Assembly: GCA_017562135.1 (NCBI GenBank)
Contig: QEYB01000093.1
Coordinates: 434,001-498,000 of the forward strand
Length of the DNA stretch: 64,000 bases
Reading direction: 5' to 3'
Source: Dipylidium caninum
Taxonomy: Eukaryota > Platyhelminthes > Cestoda > Cyclophyllidea > Dipylidiidae
Positions 1 to 13,500 of the stretch are shown one piece after another; positions within the stretch are counted from its first letter, which is position 1, and each line of letters begins with the position of its first letter. The notes under the pieces are model-generated. The model was not told the origin of the DNA, made no database searches, and saw only the letters and a program-made list of their open reading frames with translations. A program made the position numbers and the translations under genes.

Positions 1-802
1 TCCTGCAATTCACAGTTATTGAAACAAAATATCCCCTTTTGACACTACAAATGTCCAGGAACTTTGTTTATTCAAAAAGAGGCAATGTCAACTGCTCTGT
101 AGACAAATTGCAGACGCCTCTGCGCCCATTTGCATTTTCCTTGTAGTCCGTCTCGAGTGCGCAACGTAACAATTCAGTGTCGGCGATCGAAAGAGAGAAG
201 GAGGGAGAGGCAATTGGATGCCATCCATAAATTTGATTTGCCTAAACTAACCAGCTATAGTACACAACTTTCTTCAAACCCCGGTCCAAGGAGGGGGTCA
301 GGACGAGGACATACAGTGTGTCAGAAGTGCAGCATTTCAGGCCCTTCACTTCGAATTCTGTTTGACCTAGTTGGGTCCGATAACAAGCAAACAGCATAAT
401 TTTTATAAATTTCCCAACTCTTTGCTTTTGCCCATGCAGTCGTCTCAGGCAATGGAGCGACTTCCTCTCGTCGTCAGTGTGCTTCCCACCTCCTTCCGCG
501 GGGGCCGCGAAATGTCGCCGGAATGCGGGGGGGGGGGGGCGGGGGAGGCGAATCAACGGAGCCTCGCAGCTATTCAAGCTGGCTTGTTGTGGTGCGGAGC
601 TGGAGGCGCACTGCCCCCAGAGCCGATCTCTGGTGGCGGGCCAGTGCTGGGGTTTCTGGGGAAGAAGACTGAGAGATGCAATAAAGCTCACTAAGGAATT
701 GCCTTGACACAAAATACATTAAATGGCGCCCACTTTGATTTGGATGGCCGAAATTTGTGGATATTGTAGGAGATAAGGGGGACTTTAAATTATTTTCATT
801 AC
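1..802 (-). other. Junctophilin intron 2 (partial), no further gene seen
   Basis: This is the sequence 3' of the junctophilin exon 2 donor, and I see no exon with junctophilin similarity in it. Short open frames on both strands show no recognisable domain. It contains a run of 13 G at 527-539, followed by more G-rich sequence. Confidence 0.5.
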
Positions 803-3800
803 CTTTGGTGTGCAGTCTCAGCCGACTTCTCTTGAGCTTCTTTGGCCGATTCCCTGGCCTTCCTCACAGCCTCTTCCACGTTATCTTTTAATTTCGAATG
901 TCTGAGAAGATATAGCTTGGTCCTCTTCACTAACGGCTGCACAAGGATGTTCTCCTTATATCGGCCTTCTTCCCGACTTCCGTCCGGGTGACAGGTAACT
1001 CCATAGCCATCCTTCTTATTGTTAAACCACTCTCCCTCGTAACGCAATCCATCGGACCTCTCGGCCACACCGTATCCGGATCTCCTATCCTCATTCCATT
1101 GGCCACTGTACGTCTCCGTAACGTTTGGTCCCAAGGGCTCGTCCAAACTGTCCACCACATCACCTCCAGTGTTGTCTATTCGGCTCTGATGCTCCACAAA
1201 CATTGAATTTCCCGTAGCTCCGCTGATATTAGAGCGTAATGAACCGCCGGAACGGGGCGCGTGCAGTCCAGCGAATCGACCGGATCCAGCGGAACCCGGT
1301 CCACTGATGGTATGCGGACCCACACTACTCAAATCACCGGTAGATTTTGGTTTTCTCAGTTTGCGGAGGATGAATCGTTTGAGGGAAGAGCGCTTATCAG
1401 TGGAGGAGGAGCGAAAAGGCGTGGCCGATTGTGAACGAGAGGGAGGAGATGTAGGGCTTGGCGGATAGGAGGTGGCTTTGAGCACGAAGCCTGAGCGAAA
1501 TGTTTCAAAACGCCCACCGTGGAGATGATCTACGGAGCCTGCGGAACCACCGGAGCTTCCTGGACCCCTCCAACCGCCGCGGTCAGAATCGTGAGTGGAG
1601 GGCAAACTGCTCTGAGACTGGGCGGCCCGGACCGTGCTGTGGTGCTCTGCGGCCAGGCCCCAGGGCGCGGATTTGCGGACGCCCAGGCCCTGGCGCATTC
1701 CTTTCGACCATGCGCCGGCGTATATGCCTGCACGCAAAGGGAGCAAACATGGGGCCGCGTTACCCCTAAATCAACCAACATTTAGCGGTGCATCAGACCT
1801 TCACCGCCATTCCAATAACGTTATTCATTCTGCCTGGCTTCTTCAGCCCCAGAACAGGTCGTAAATCCTCCCCTTCTGCACAGTACTTATTCGTTGCATT
1901 CAAGAAAATCTACCCATCCCAAGTGAAGTAGTCTGTTCTATGTCCGTTCGCACTGACAATTTAAGCGAAAAAGCGACGAAAAGTCTCCCCACTCCAGTTG
2001 AGCTTTCCTTTCCCACTGCCCACCTATTGGGAACTATTTGTCCCAGTGAGACGAGGAACGAGCTACAAATAACTGGGTCAGTCTACACACACCCAAGTGT
2101 ACTAAACCCGCAATCTACGGAATTTCGTCCGGGCTGCAGGGGATTGGGGGCGAAGCAGGAGAGGAAAATCATCGAAAGTGCGGCGGTGGTGGTGGCGAAA
2201 GTTCTAACGCTAGCCTGAAAAATCACATCGTGGACATGTTGACTCGCGAAATGAGATGGCTCGAGGAGGTGCGGCCTGTGCGCCGGCTGAGCTGAGCGCC
2301 TGCTGGGCGGACTACCGCTCATTCACCGGCCGGACCGATCGATGCGGGGCGTGCGCGCATGCCACCGTCGGCCTGCGCGAGGGGCGCGCGTGCGACCTTG
2401 CGCGCTTCGTGTGTGGCACGCGGACGCGTCACCTCAGCAGCCCGTGTGCCAACTGGCCGCGCATAGGCGCACAGCCCTCCGGAGCCCCTCACACACGTAC
2501 GCACGCACGCACCGCACGCGCGCATGCACTGCACAGCACCGCACAATTGTGTAATCAAATCGATCTCGCCTGCAGCTGTGGCGTGCCATTGTGACACCCT
2601 GCCGTGCGCACAAAAGACCTCTTGCCCTACTCTGAGGTCGTCGTTGGGCCGGAAGAAATGACTTTGGTTTGGACCTTAAGGCTGGGCTAAATGTCGCGAC
2701 TATTAGACTCGGATAGCGCTTTCTGAGGTCTCACAGGCACCATTCAGTAGTCGGTCTACGACGGCCTTAAGACAGTGGCCAAAGATAATTCGGTTCGACT
2801 AGGATGCGTCCCTCATCTCTTTCTCTGCCAGTTTCGCTTGTGTATCGGCCTGCTATGGCCGCGTAAGGACTCACGCAAAGCCATCAATGCAGATCTGAAC
2901 GAGGTGACGTTAGCATTATCAAACATTTAAAGTTAGCCACGACCGCGTGTATTTGCGTCCTCTAGAGGTGCAGGACCTGTCACGAAATGAAGGCCACTCC
3001 TTAACCTTTAGATTTCGCGCAGGAGCAGTTCCAAGCATGCTGGACTGTGGAGCACATTACGAGTCCTCTATTGGCACCAGACACATTTCACCCAATTCCC
3101 TTCAGGACTTTTACTGCAAACATTCATGTACAGTGCCGACAGCGTATCGATGAATGTAAACGTAGGTGCTTCGGCGTCTGATTATCATTAGGATCGGATG
3201 TTGGAAATGAGGAAATCGTAGTAGGGTGTAGTCCTCGAATGACGTGAGATTTCTTATCTCATCTAAAGGGGTGCTCACGTCCACTCACCGAAGGCAGAGT
3301 CGCGCTGCCGTAGGGTGGAAAGTAGAAGTGGAGTGGGAGAGAGGAGGTTATTGGCTAAAGCGTGGAAGGACCTGAGCAAAGTGGCCTTCCTTCGGGTTGC
3401 GAACAAGGCCCAGTCGGGCGGATCGTTAACTAAACGGATCTGTCTGCTAAGTTTTACCAAAATCTCTTACAAAGGAGATATACGAACGACGCGAGGATCA
3501 AACAATCAAGTATGAAGTGGAACTGTGACAGTCTTGTCAACTCGACCTACTACGGTCACACCTACGTGTGTGAGGCACACGCATCTGTCCCACCCGTGGT
3601 TCACCCTGGCATCGGCAGTTTATGGTCGTCGGGCTGACGGACGGGCGGACCACACAGACTCACGCGTCCACCACCGTTCAATTGTCCAAACAACCGTAAG
3701 GAAAGAAACGTGGCAGTTTGTTAAGAGCCACAACGTCATCCCTAAAATGGGTTAATTGTGAAGGGGGCGAGATCTTGTGCACACAACTGTTCCGCCGGTG

Positions 3801-5984
3801 AAGGATCTGTAAACACCGTGGCAGGATTGCAGAAAAATAACGGAAGAAAGTAAGCAAAAGTGAAATAATACAGTGTCATCAAGACCGTACTGGTGCACCA
3901 TGAAGAAACCTGTTTAAGTCTTCATTCCGGTGGCGATAAATAGCAGCGAGGTGCGTTTCAGCACCCCTGTTATTCTCTCCCTCCTCCTTCTCCCCCCCCC
4001 GGCTGCTTCACCCCCCCGATTGAACGCCTCACCAAATGGGGTTTCGTCAGTCACAAATCACTGACCTTCGGCGTGAAAAGGGCTACCTGACCAAGTCACC
4101 GCGGCGACGTAGCCCCTTCCCTCTTCCACCCAATGGACACAATTGTCCGGTGATTCACCCCGTGGGAGGCAACAGCTCCTGGGCCTAATTACCATCATCT
4201 TCTGTCAGCCTTGTCAACAAGCATCGGGGGTTAAATTGCCCGGCGAAGTGTGCTCCCATTGCCCTTCGCTCGGCCGTCCACCCACCCACCGACCAACACG
4301 TGTGGACTATGGGGAGTAGGCAACGGTGGGCGGTAGAAGATGGAGGTGTGTGACCGCCGAAACATCGTGGTTGGTGCCAAAAGACAATTTGTTCGTGTCA
4401 AACAGCTGCTTTCATTTAATGGGTCTGCTTTTCATAAACAGCAGTAAACAAAGGGGATGAATTAATTTGGTGTTGGTAGATGATTCCTCGATGGGAATGG
4501 CTTTCGAGAAGCCGCGCCTAAGTGCTTGTCCACTTAGCAATAGCTGGTGGCGCCGGTACCTCGCGAATCTGGATAAACTTAACACGAGGTCCTACTAGCC
4601 TTCCATAAGGCTTTACTGCCCTTCGACAGTTCTAAATACTTTCAAAGTCGGATTTGCTCGCTGGCCCAATGACAACGTAAGCTGACTTTCAGAGGCGCCT
4701 TAAGCGAAGTTAGCGTAAGAATTAGCGTCTTAATTTAACCACCCACCCACTTGGAGGCAACCGTCTGACTGACAAGGTGCAGCTCCGCACTACTGTGCAG
4801 GATGAATACCACCAAAAACATTTGAATTTATAGATTACTTTGTGGAGAGGAAGAGGAGATAAGCCCCTCCCATCTCCCTTCCAAGTGGTGTAGCCGAACG
4901 CTTCTGGTAAAGCCACCAGGAGACCAAACGAAAGGGGAGAATGTGTGCAATGGTTCTTGCCTCAAGTTAAACAAACTGCTTCATGTGGGACGTAGTTAGG
5001 GTCTTGGAGACGAGCACTGCGCCCATAGTGTTAATCATTTTGCACGAAGGTGAACCGAGGGCGACAAAGCAATCGCATGACTTTGCTCCTTCGGACTGTT
5101 GAAGATTCTTCCTCTTATTTATAAACCGGTCATGTGACATTCTGCGAAAGCTTATCTCCTCGCCTTATGAGAATTACCACTATTTCTAAGGCCGCCTGGC
5201 GACGCAATTATTCCGAGTGCCTTCCTTTGAATCTCGCGTATCTCGAACTACTCCAAATCAAAGGCCGGTAGAAGCACCCTAAAAAACCTCGAGACAGGGA
5301 GCGCACATGATGTCGGTGCATAGAAGGTTGAAACATCTATTGCTTTTGTCACGTCCATTGGGATGGAAAAGGGAAAGTCGAATTTCCAACATTGATAAGA
5401 ATATCACTCGTGATTTTGCCACCATGAATTAGAGCGTTTTTGATGCTATCGAGTAAAAGGCAAGAGGGTAGCTCATCTCACTCCCAGGCAAGAGGGTAGC
5501 TCATCTCACTCCCAGGTATTTCTATGGCCTGTTTCAAGATTAACTTATATGAAAAAGCAAATGCTTTAAATTAATAAACTATGTGGTTTAACATACTTCC
5601 ATCTGAGTTTGTCTCCACTCCAAATCCGTCGAACTGATTCAAATGCCAACTGCCCTCGTATCGAGCACATGTAGTTAAGGACTCCTTGACCCCATAGCGT
5701 CCATAGAATCCCGAAGTGAAGGCTCCACGATAAATCCACCGACCTTTGATCTGCACCCCTTCTCCGTGTCTTTTACCCTTGAGCCAGCCACCGGCGTAGA
5801 GATTCCCCGAGGGCCACACATAGACTCCCCTTGACTCGAAACCCATGTTCCACTCTCCCGAGTACTCGCCTTGGTTGTCGGGACCAGTGGCGATGCCGAA
5901 GCCATGCGCCCGATTCTCGCACCACTCACCCACGTAGCTTCCACCATCATCAAAGTCGAATCGACCACCTTCTGCAGTTGCCAT
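803..5984 (-). CDS. JPH: Junctophilin, N-terminal two coding exons (partial gene)
   Basis: Junctophilins tether the plasma membrane to the endoplasmic/sarcoplasmic reticulum in excitable cells. Exon 1 (5984-5597) starts [20 protein letters not shown] and encodes about five tandem MORN repeats of the form YxGEW/G-x-GxG, ending after NSDGS. The donor is GTATGT. Exon 2 (1727-803) follows acceptor TGCAG and resumes in phase with [19 protein letters not shown], the sixth MORN repeat. It then runs through a Ser/Pro/basic joining region and two more MORN repeats ([24 protein letters not shown]), and enters the charged helical segment ([19 protein letters not shown]). The repeat order and joining region match the junctophilin family. 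The exon 2 donor (AG|GTAATG) shows that the gene continues beyond the left edge, so the divergent region and C-terminal membrane anchor are not visible. The intron is 3.9 kb. Start: first ATG, followed at once by the conserved [10 protein letters not shown]. Confidence 0.93.
1728..5596 (-). other. Junctophilin intron 1, 3.9 kb
   Basis: The interval is bounded by GTATGT (5596) and ..TGCAG (1728) on the minus strand. A CpG- and GC-rich island-like patch lies at about 2255-2590, with alternating ACGCACGC purine-pyrimidine sequence near 2500-2530. I see no exon or recognisable mobile element here. The remainder is unremarkable intronic sequence apart from a 28-bp duplication near the donor. Confidence 0.55.
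5459..5516. repeat. Perfect 28-bp tandem duplication
   Basis: Two identical back-to-back 28-bp copies (5459-5486 and 5487-5514), beginning GGCAAGAGGGTAGCTCATCT, plus two bases of a third. It lies in junctophilin intron 1, about 80 nt from the exon 1 donor. Identical copies point to a recent duplication. Confidence 0.95.
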
Positions 5985-6184
5985 TGCTCAGGGTGATTGT
6001 CAGAAAAAATCCATGAGTAGGATGGTCTGATAAGACTGTATGTGTGAGTGTATGTGTCCTTAGCGCCTCCTTGAGCCTTTCTTGCCTATGTGGGAAGGGA
6101 AGAGGCTAAGAAAGGTGAGCAGGAAATAGAGATGGCAGATGTGAGCACTGCAGGCAAGTGGAGTACCAATACCCGACTTTTCTG

Positions 6185-6203
6185 GTGCGTGTGTGTGTGT
6201 GTG
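6185..6203. repeat. (GT)n microsatellite
   Basis: A short GT dinucleotide run with one interruption, in the junctophilin/ECT2 divergent spacer. Confidence 0.9.
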
Positions 6204-6282
6204 AGTTTACGCGGCAAAGGTGCGAGGATGGCCAATTGCCGGAAAAGCAACTGGCACACGTGGGATTGCGTCCGGGGCAGGA

Positions 6283-6315
6283 GGTATGTGTGTGTGTGTG
6301 TGTGTGCATGTGTGC
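6283..6315. repeat. (TG)n microsatellite
   Basis: A TG dinucleotide run of about 12 units with a GTGCATGTGTGC tail, about 80 bp from a similar GT run. Confidence 0.9.
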
Positions 6316-7534
6316 ATCGCCGCGATTACGTGTTGGGGCCAGGGAAATTGATTGCCCTGCTGTGGGCGAGGCGAGCAGCCAATCAGAAGCGAGGCTGCAC
6401 GCGAGCTTGGTGCGTGCTTCGGACAGCCTTCGTAGGTACGTGGACGGAGACCAGACGACGTTAAACCCTCGCATGAATATCCCATGTTTGTGTGCGTATG
6501 CGTATGTGCTTCTAGAAGGAATGCAAGTGGTAAACAGATAGCTGGACCTTTGCAGTTCTTTTTGCCATAGAGTGGACTGCAATGGACTGTTTCATTGGGG
6601 AGAAAGGGATCCTTTTGCGAAACTGCAGCTATATCCTAAGAGGGCAGCACCCATGGCCTATGTTAATCCACACCATACCATTGTTTTAACAGTTCTACCG
6701 ACATTTCTAGTGCTAATGAGAAGGAACAGTTAGGTGTCCATTCGGTTCGGAGACTCATGCTCGGGTGCGACACTAAGTGCGAGACCCAGTTACTAAATGC
6801 AGAATAAGACACACTCACTTACTCAGTGCAATAAATAAATTCCTTTACGTTCGTTTATTTATTTTCTATAAATTATTCAAATGGCAAAAAATTATTCCGC
6901 CCTTATTAGTAATTTTGGGTTTTTCCTTTGGGTACTAAAACGGCTACACAAACAGAGCGATTAACTCTCAAAGACCGAGGTCACGAGATTTGGAACCCTC
7001 ATTTAATCTGACATCTTTTTGTCTGTCACCAGTTCTGGTTTATCATGCCACCTATAGAATGAATTGGAGGAGGGAATAGGAGCGTGATGAGTGCACACGT
7101 CTCTTTTAGACAGCTGAAACGTGCACTTATAGAAAGCGCATGAGAAATGTTAGTTCGTTACAATTACAAGTTAAAACATCACATTCCCCCAATCCCTCTA
7201 AATTCTATCCACTCTTTTCCCACCACCTTTCACTAGAGAGAATTTAGCTGAAGGGTAAATAATATCCGGAAGTCAGTGAGGGTTCGAATTAGTGGACTCG
7301 TCGTATTAAGACAGTTAAAAGGTAAGGAGGCGAGGCTGAATGCAACGATGATTTGCTAGGCCTTGAAGTTGACTGTCGGAGATGTGCTGGGGCAAAAGTT
7401 CGTGCACATATGAAATATTGCTCTCTAACACAGCTTTATGCGGCTTATCTATAAACACTGAATTCCCAATTTATGAGCGGGAAATCGTTGAAATTCAGCT
7501 ACTTTGCAGGTGAAATGCTGAATTCAGATACCGA

Positions 7535-10500
7535 ATGCCTCCTAGTAGTGATTTATTGCCTATGCATACTTTCAGGGTGTTTGCTGTGCAGGCACGTGCT
7601 TTTGTATGGGAAAAGAGAGAGAGATTTGAAAGTTCTGCTCCAACAACTGGTCCTATTCAGAAGAGCAAACCAGTTAGTTCCATACTGGAAAATGAGTGCA
7701 TTCAAACAGTACAGGCGAGTGATCGCTTAGGTTGCCAAAGTCACCTGTAAATAAACTCGAAGTGTAACAACGCTCACCTTAAAAGTTGGTCACTCCTTCA
7801 AAGACCCATCACATTATTAGCGCTAGGTGCAGCGAACGGCAAACATTCACAAAGAACCATAGATTTTCGTCTCGTAGATAGTGTATACATTCTGCATATA
7901 CTCAATCAGCCGTAAATTTCTGATCAAGTGGTTTCCCACGAGGAGGTTAAGAAAGTTATATAACACGAGTTGATTACAAAGTGTCTCCGTTAATGCATTT
8001 GCACCTAATAGACGTTAATATCATCCGTAAATAGGGAAGAATTGTCAGGGCATTTGCAAGCACTATGAGATTCCTACCGTCCTGGGGGATGCCATTGTCC
8101 GAATGCGAGGGAGAACTTGTTTAATTTGCATTAAATTAAAATATAGCCAATCTTAACATTGCGGAAATGAGGACCTCAGATAACATGAGGATGCCTAGGT
8201 CATTAGCACCTGAGACTGTGATATCATTTACTTCATATTTCAGTGAGTGCCACACTGGCTTCGGGATTGCATATAATTATCATACCCCTACACATAATAA
8301 CACCGTATGTAGTATTCCTTCAAAATGACTTGCAATATCCTCTTATATAAAGATGTTGCCATTAAAAATAAATTACTATTTAATTAATAAAGTAAATAGA
8401 ATTAAAACCGCTTTGCACAACTAGCACGTAACAAAAACGAGTAATCAATATGTAAATCATAATGATTAAATCAAATGTTTTAATCAATCGAACTGGCAAA
8501 TAGTCTCTGCTCGCGCCGACCCCAAGTTCATTTTGTTAGTTGTCTTCCCCCGTATGACGTTTTGGGAGGGATACTCACAGCTTACTGTTGTGGGAAGTGA
8601 GGTTTTTTCGAATAAATTATTCAAAAGATTAATTGAGGTAAAGCTATGTTATAATCTAGCTTCTTGAGGATGCTGTTACCTTAAAAATAATGTATGTACC
8701 AAGTGTCGAGGCACTAAAAGAAAAGCAGATTTCATCCCCATGTTCTACATCCGATCTTCCCGAAGCCGTTTTACTGTCTGATTTCCCAAGCCCCATAGAA
8801 ATGAAGTCGCTCAATTTTATCCACCCAAATGCTCGTATTTATGGCCTTCCGAGTTTGTACACTATGCGATTTGGCAACAGACGTTGGTTGAAAATGAGAC
8901 CCGTTTTTTCGTTTGCCATGATCGATGCTGTTGTCGCCATCACGGGATTTCGCGACTCCGATGTAGTTGTAAGATTAATAATTGTTTTCTTTTGTGTCAC
9001 TTTACCGATTTGAATAATGCGTGTACCTACAGAATCAAATCGCCTCTCTGGTTAACTGGATGGGTGGTAGTATGCGGAGGAAACTGGATCAAAGTGTGAC
9101 TCATCTAATTGCTTATCGTTGTGCCGGTGAAAAGGTTCGGAATGCTGCCCTGACATCAATTGGCGTTGCCACTATGAAGGTTTCTTGGGTTGAAGAAGCC
9201 TGGAATTTGAGACATTCAAATCCAGAGCTAAATGCCTGCGATCCCGATTTTATTGTAAGATATTCCATTGTCATTTCTTTAATTTTTACTCATTGTTTTA
9301 GAATAAGCATCGGGCAAAAGTGTTTCAGGAGTGCTGCATTTATTTTATTGGGTTTTCGCAAAAAAGTGAGACCTTGGCTGAACTGGAAGCCATTGTCAGG
9401 GAACATGACGGCACTCTTGCGAAGGATCTTTCCGATGAAAGACTGACTCACGTCATCGTCGCTGATGATTGGCATAGAAGAGGCGAGAAGATCGTGGGTA
9501 GCTCGTATCCACTTTATTCACTCACTGCTCACGTTTTTTATTTCTCTTTTTCGCCTTATTTCAGGACATGAGTGCTCTGATTGTTGCTTCGAACACAATC
9601 CCCATGTCGACCTCACCCAGACGCAGTCCCTGTTTGAGTGACCTTGATTTACATGCCAAACTTTCAGAAGTTGCTTTCCGTGTTCCTGTTCTTCGACTTG
9701 ATTGGTTCTGGAAGTCACTTCAGTCAACTTACATTTGTCACCCGCAGGATTTTCTCTTCATTCATGATTCTCAAACTGCCGACTCTCCATTCACCTCTTT
9801 CTTTTCCCAACGCGCTTCTGTTGACCCATTTTCCCCTCCACAACCTCATCTTTCGTCGGCAGACGTGTTGGGAAAGGAGAATACAGATCCAAATGAAGAC
9901 TCAAATGGTAAATAAGCACATAAAGGTTACTTGCTTCCTGGTTATTCCTAAAGATTTGTAATCCTGTCAGTTAATTTCAAGTTATCACTCTTTTCCCATG
10001 TGCAGATTTTGATAACTCGGCACAAAGGAACGAACAAAGTACGGATCATCATATCAGCAGGGAGGAGGTGATAGCTCAGTTGGCGGATCCCTTGCTCGTT
10101 ATCTCTTCGAGCCGTCGTTACTCGCGGGGTGCGAATTCTTTCATTCTTCTAGAAACTCCTTCGTCATTATCCCCCGCTCAAAATTGTTCATCACCAACGG
10201 AATTGCTTAGAAGGCAGCATTCAAACGAGGAGTTAAATGAGAAATCAAGATCTTCAGTCATCTCTCGTGTACCATTGGAGACCATTAAATCATCTTGCGG
10301 TGTGTTGGAGACTTGTTTCTCATAATCACTCTTATAGCTCCATTATTTTCCTCACTTGCAACCATCTTTTATCCACTTAGAGCATTCCCCACACTACTTG
10401 GCGTCACCAAACGTAGCTGATAAAAGAACTCCTTTACAATCACGTCTCAAGGATAGGCAACACCGAGTTTTTGAATTCCTTCTTACGGAACGCAATTACC

Positions 10501-13500
10501 TGAACATTCTGGAGTATCTGACAAAAACTGCTTTCTCGGTAACTTTTAGACAACTCAGAATCTTTTTTTTGTGTGATAACAGTTATTGTTGGTATTTCAT
10601 ACTATCGTGTAGTGGAGCTATTTATTGAGGATCACTGGTTCACTTCTGTTAATGTCATAACGAATTTGCTTGGTGTTTCATTAATTAATTTATGAACTCA
10701 CTAATATATTTACCGGACCTCACAGAAAGTGTATTTCATACTAGTTTGATGACTTGCAGCATCGAAATTGTGAGGATGTGTGTTCGTCGCATTACTTCTC
10801 ATTGTTCTACTAAAGTTGCTGACGAAGTCACATTTCTTCACTCATCTGAAACTTTAATTTTATTTGAAGTATTTTGGTATTTTTCTTTTTTAGGAAGTGA
10901 TTGCTGAAGATCAGGTCGGTGGTCCAATTCTACCCCGAGCGGAGGCAGACATCGTATTTGGAAAATTAACACCTATATACCAACTACACAAACGCCTTCA
11001 ATCGCGTCTCGGTGATCTTGAAGCGACGTGGAATATGGAAACCAGTCGCCTGGGCGAAATCATCCTACCGTATATCGATGAGATGGAAAAAGTGTGTCGC
11101 TTGAGATTTTTCATAACGTTTATCTTGAACTACTTCGGATTTTTTCAGTAACCACAGATTTAATGTTTTATCTTTTTGCTTTTGTGTGGACAACACCAGT
11201 GCGTTATCAATGTAACCGCATTACTACCGGGCCTCTTCCGCGTGGATGGTTGAGAAATGTATTAAGTATTTTTCTCTCGACACAGGTCTACAGCCATTAC
11301 ATGCAGTTCTATAGTGCACCGCATTTACAACAGTTGGGACGCGAGTATCCGCGTTTTCTGGCCTTCATGCGTCAAGTGGAGAGACGTAAGGAGTCGGGAC
11401 GTCAGAGTCTCTCAGACTTGCTTGTGCGTCCTGTTCAACGTCTCCCCTCCATGTTGCTCCTCATGCAAGGTATGACTTCGATATCTGCAGACATTGCCGG
11501 CGTTGGAGATTTGTAGTACTAATTACATTAGTATTTGGGCTGCAACTAGTATTAATAAGATCTTGTTTTCATCATGACCACGATTACCACGTAATATCCC
11601 TTTTGGTTTTCGACTTAGTCGCTCGTTTATTCATTTTATTAACTTTAAGGCATAATCAAGTTCACGCCTTCCTCACATCCGGATCACGATGATGTGTCGG
11701 TTTTTACATCAAAGCTCTCCAGCATTTTGGAGAAAATAAACGTACGCTTGAAGAAGAATGAGGAACACATCTCTCTATTGAATCTCTATCACGATATTAA
11801 CGGTGCTCCCGTAAGACATCTTTTGCCTATCTCTACTGAAACTCCGCATCTGTCTAATAGATTTATTATCTTTTTCTCTCTAGCCTGAGATGTTGTCATC
11901 GTCCCGTACCTTGGCCTGCCAACTGAATGTCTTTCAGTTGAACACGAGTGCCAGTGGGACGCCTACCTGCGAGCCTGTCACTCTCTTCCTTCTCACCGAT
12001 TGTCTTGAAATTGCAAGACCAAGGAAACGAACTACGAGCGACAATCATGCTATCCAAGCGGCTCTGGCAGCAGTTGAGAGTGGGTTTAACTTTTAAATCG
12101 CTGAAGTTCAACTGCACGGGAAATTTTTCGAATTGAGATGCCATTTTTTCCTTAATGAGGCTCAAAATCATGTTACCTTTGACTAAGAAAAAAACATCCC
12201 GTTTTTTTCGTACTTGAGTCTTTTTGTGAAAAACTAGCCAGTGAGATCATAAGTCTAATGAAACTACTCACACAAATATAAGTTCTCTATGGAAAATATA
12301 GTTTAATCGGTAGACAAAATATTCAAACGCTGATTTAATAGTCGTTCCTTGAAATTTAATTTGGATCCACGCTTATTACAATATCCATCAGGTTTTCAAA
12401 CTGTATTGGCATTCTCACTTACCCGTTATATGGTCATCATTATATTCTATGTGAACCGTAATTTTGTTATAATCCTACCTGAGGCATTGCTCTTACCCCT
12501 TGATTATCCATGGGTTTATTAGATAGGGCTCTTTACATTTTCGCCGAAAATCGTTAACATTCAGGTCCTCTTCCTTCCTGTCGAGCCGATTTCCATGCTA
12601 GTTTGACAGACACTGACTATTTGCGGTTTAGTTTTTACCACCCGAGCTTAGCTTTGCCGTGGGATGACTTCAAACTCAGTTTTTCTGATATGTAGGCTAA
12701 GGTCAAGTCTTGTATTATTGTGTAACGTCAAAAGGTATTTCTGAGGTCGAAATAAGGCATTTCATTGTGAAGTTAGCCTTTTCGTGTAAACTGATCTATA
12801 AGGTTACGGTCTATGGAGCATTAAGTCAATCATATACCGAAACGAATCTCAAAATTTTTCAAGTATACTTCCAAATTTGAACTGCTTTGCTTTCTTTTTT
12901 CCTCGACACCAGTATTGGAAGTGGGATTTCATTTGGCTTAATAAATAGGGGTCAATTTTTCCAATGACCGTAATATGTGCTACGAACTTCTATCAGTTTT
13001 TACCATCGCTATAGTCATGCGATTAGTCGTATTACGAGAATTGTAGAAGAATGCCCTTTTTCCGTCTTCTCAGCTGTTCAAAGATGACCTGTAAATTTTA
13101 GGTGGTTCCCACAGTTCCTTGGCCGCGGGCGTCTACGAAGAGACGAGTGGCAGTGATGGTGCCACTGTGACCAGAAACTCGTCAATTGGCGGCGATAAAC
13201 GCAACACATCTATTTCCCGAAATGGTTCTGGTGCCTCAGGGATCACCAACTTCGGTCGTGGACTGGATGGCAAGAAACGCCATCATTTTACTCATCTGTT
13301 ACTCCTTAAACTCCAGGACGTTAAACGGGTGTTAGACCTCAACACCATGTCACCAGAGCGCGCTGCTTTCTCGTTGATTGTGCGCAGCGCTTCGGAAGAG
13401 AGGGATCAAATGTTTACTTTCTGCTTGGCAGCCAGTTTCACTGCCACCGCAGCCATCGCCTCGGGCAGGTGTCCAGAAGCCGTGGAGTCAGCAGTGGCGG

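Larger units (their letters stand above)
5985..7534. other. Divergent intergenic region between junctophilin (-) and ECT2 (+)
   Basis: This 1.5-kb spacer must hold the promoters of both flanking genes. A CCAAT box in CCAATCA context lies at 6379-6383. GT microsatellites lie at 6185-6203 and 6283-6315. AT-rich stretches lie at 6830-6900. I see no additional coding exon with recognisable similarity. An upstream 5' non-coding exon of ECT2 cannot be excluded. Confidence 0.45.

Noticed and set aside
7280..7292. GGTTCGAATT, another B-box-like sequence
   Set aside because: Flanks do not pair and there is no A box or T-run terminator.
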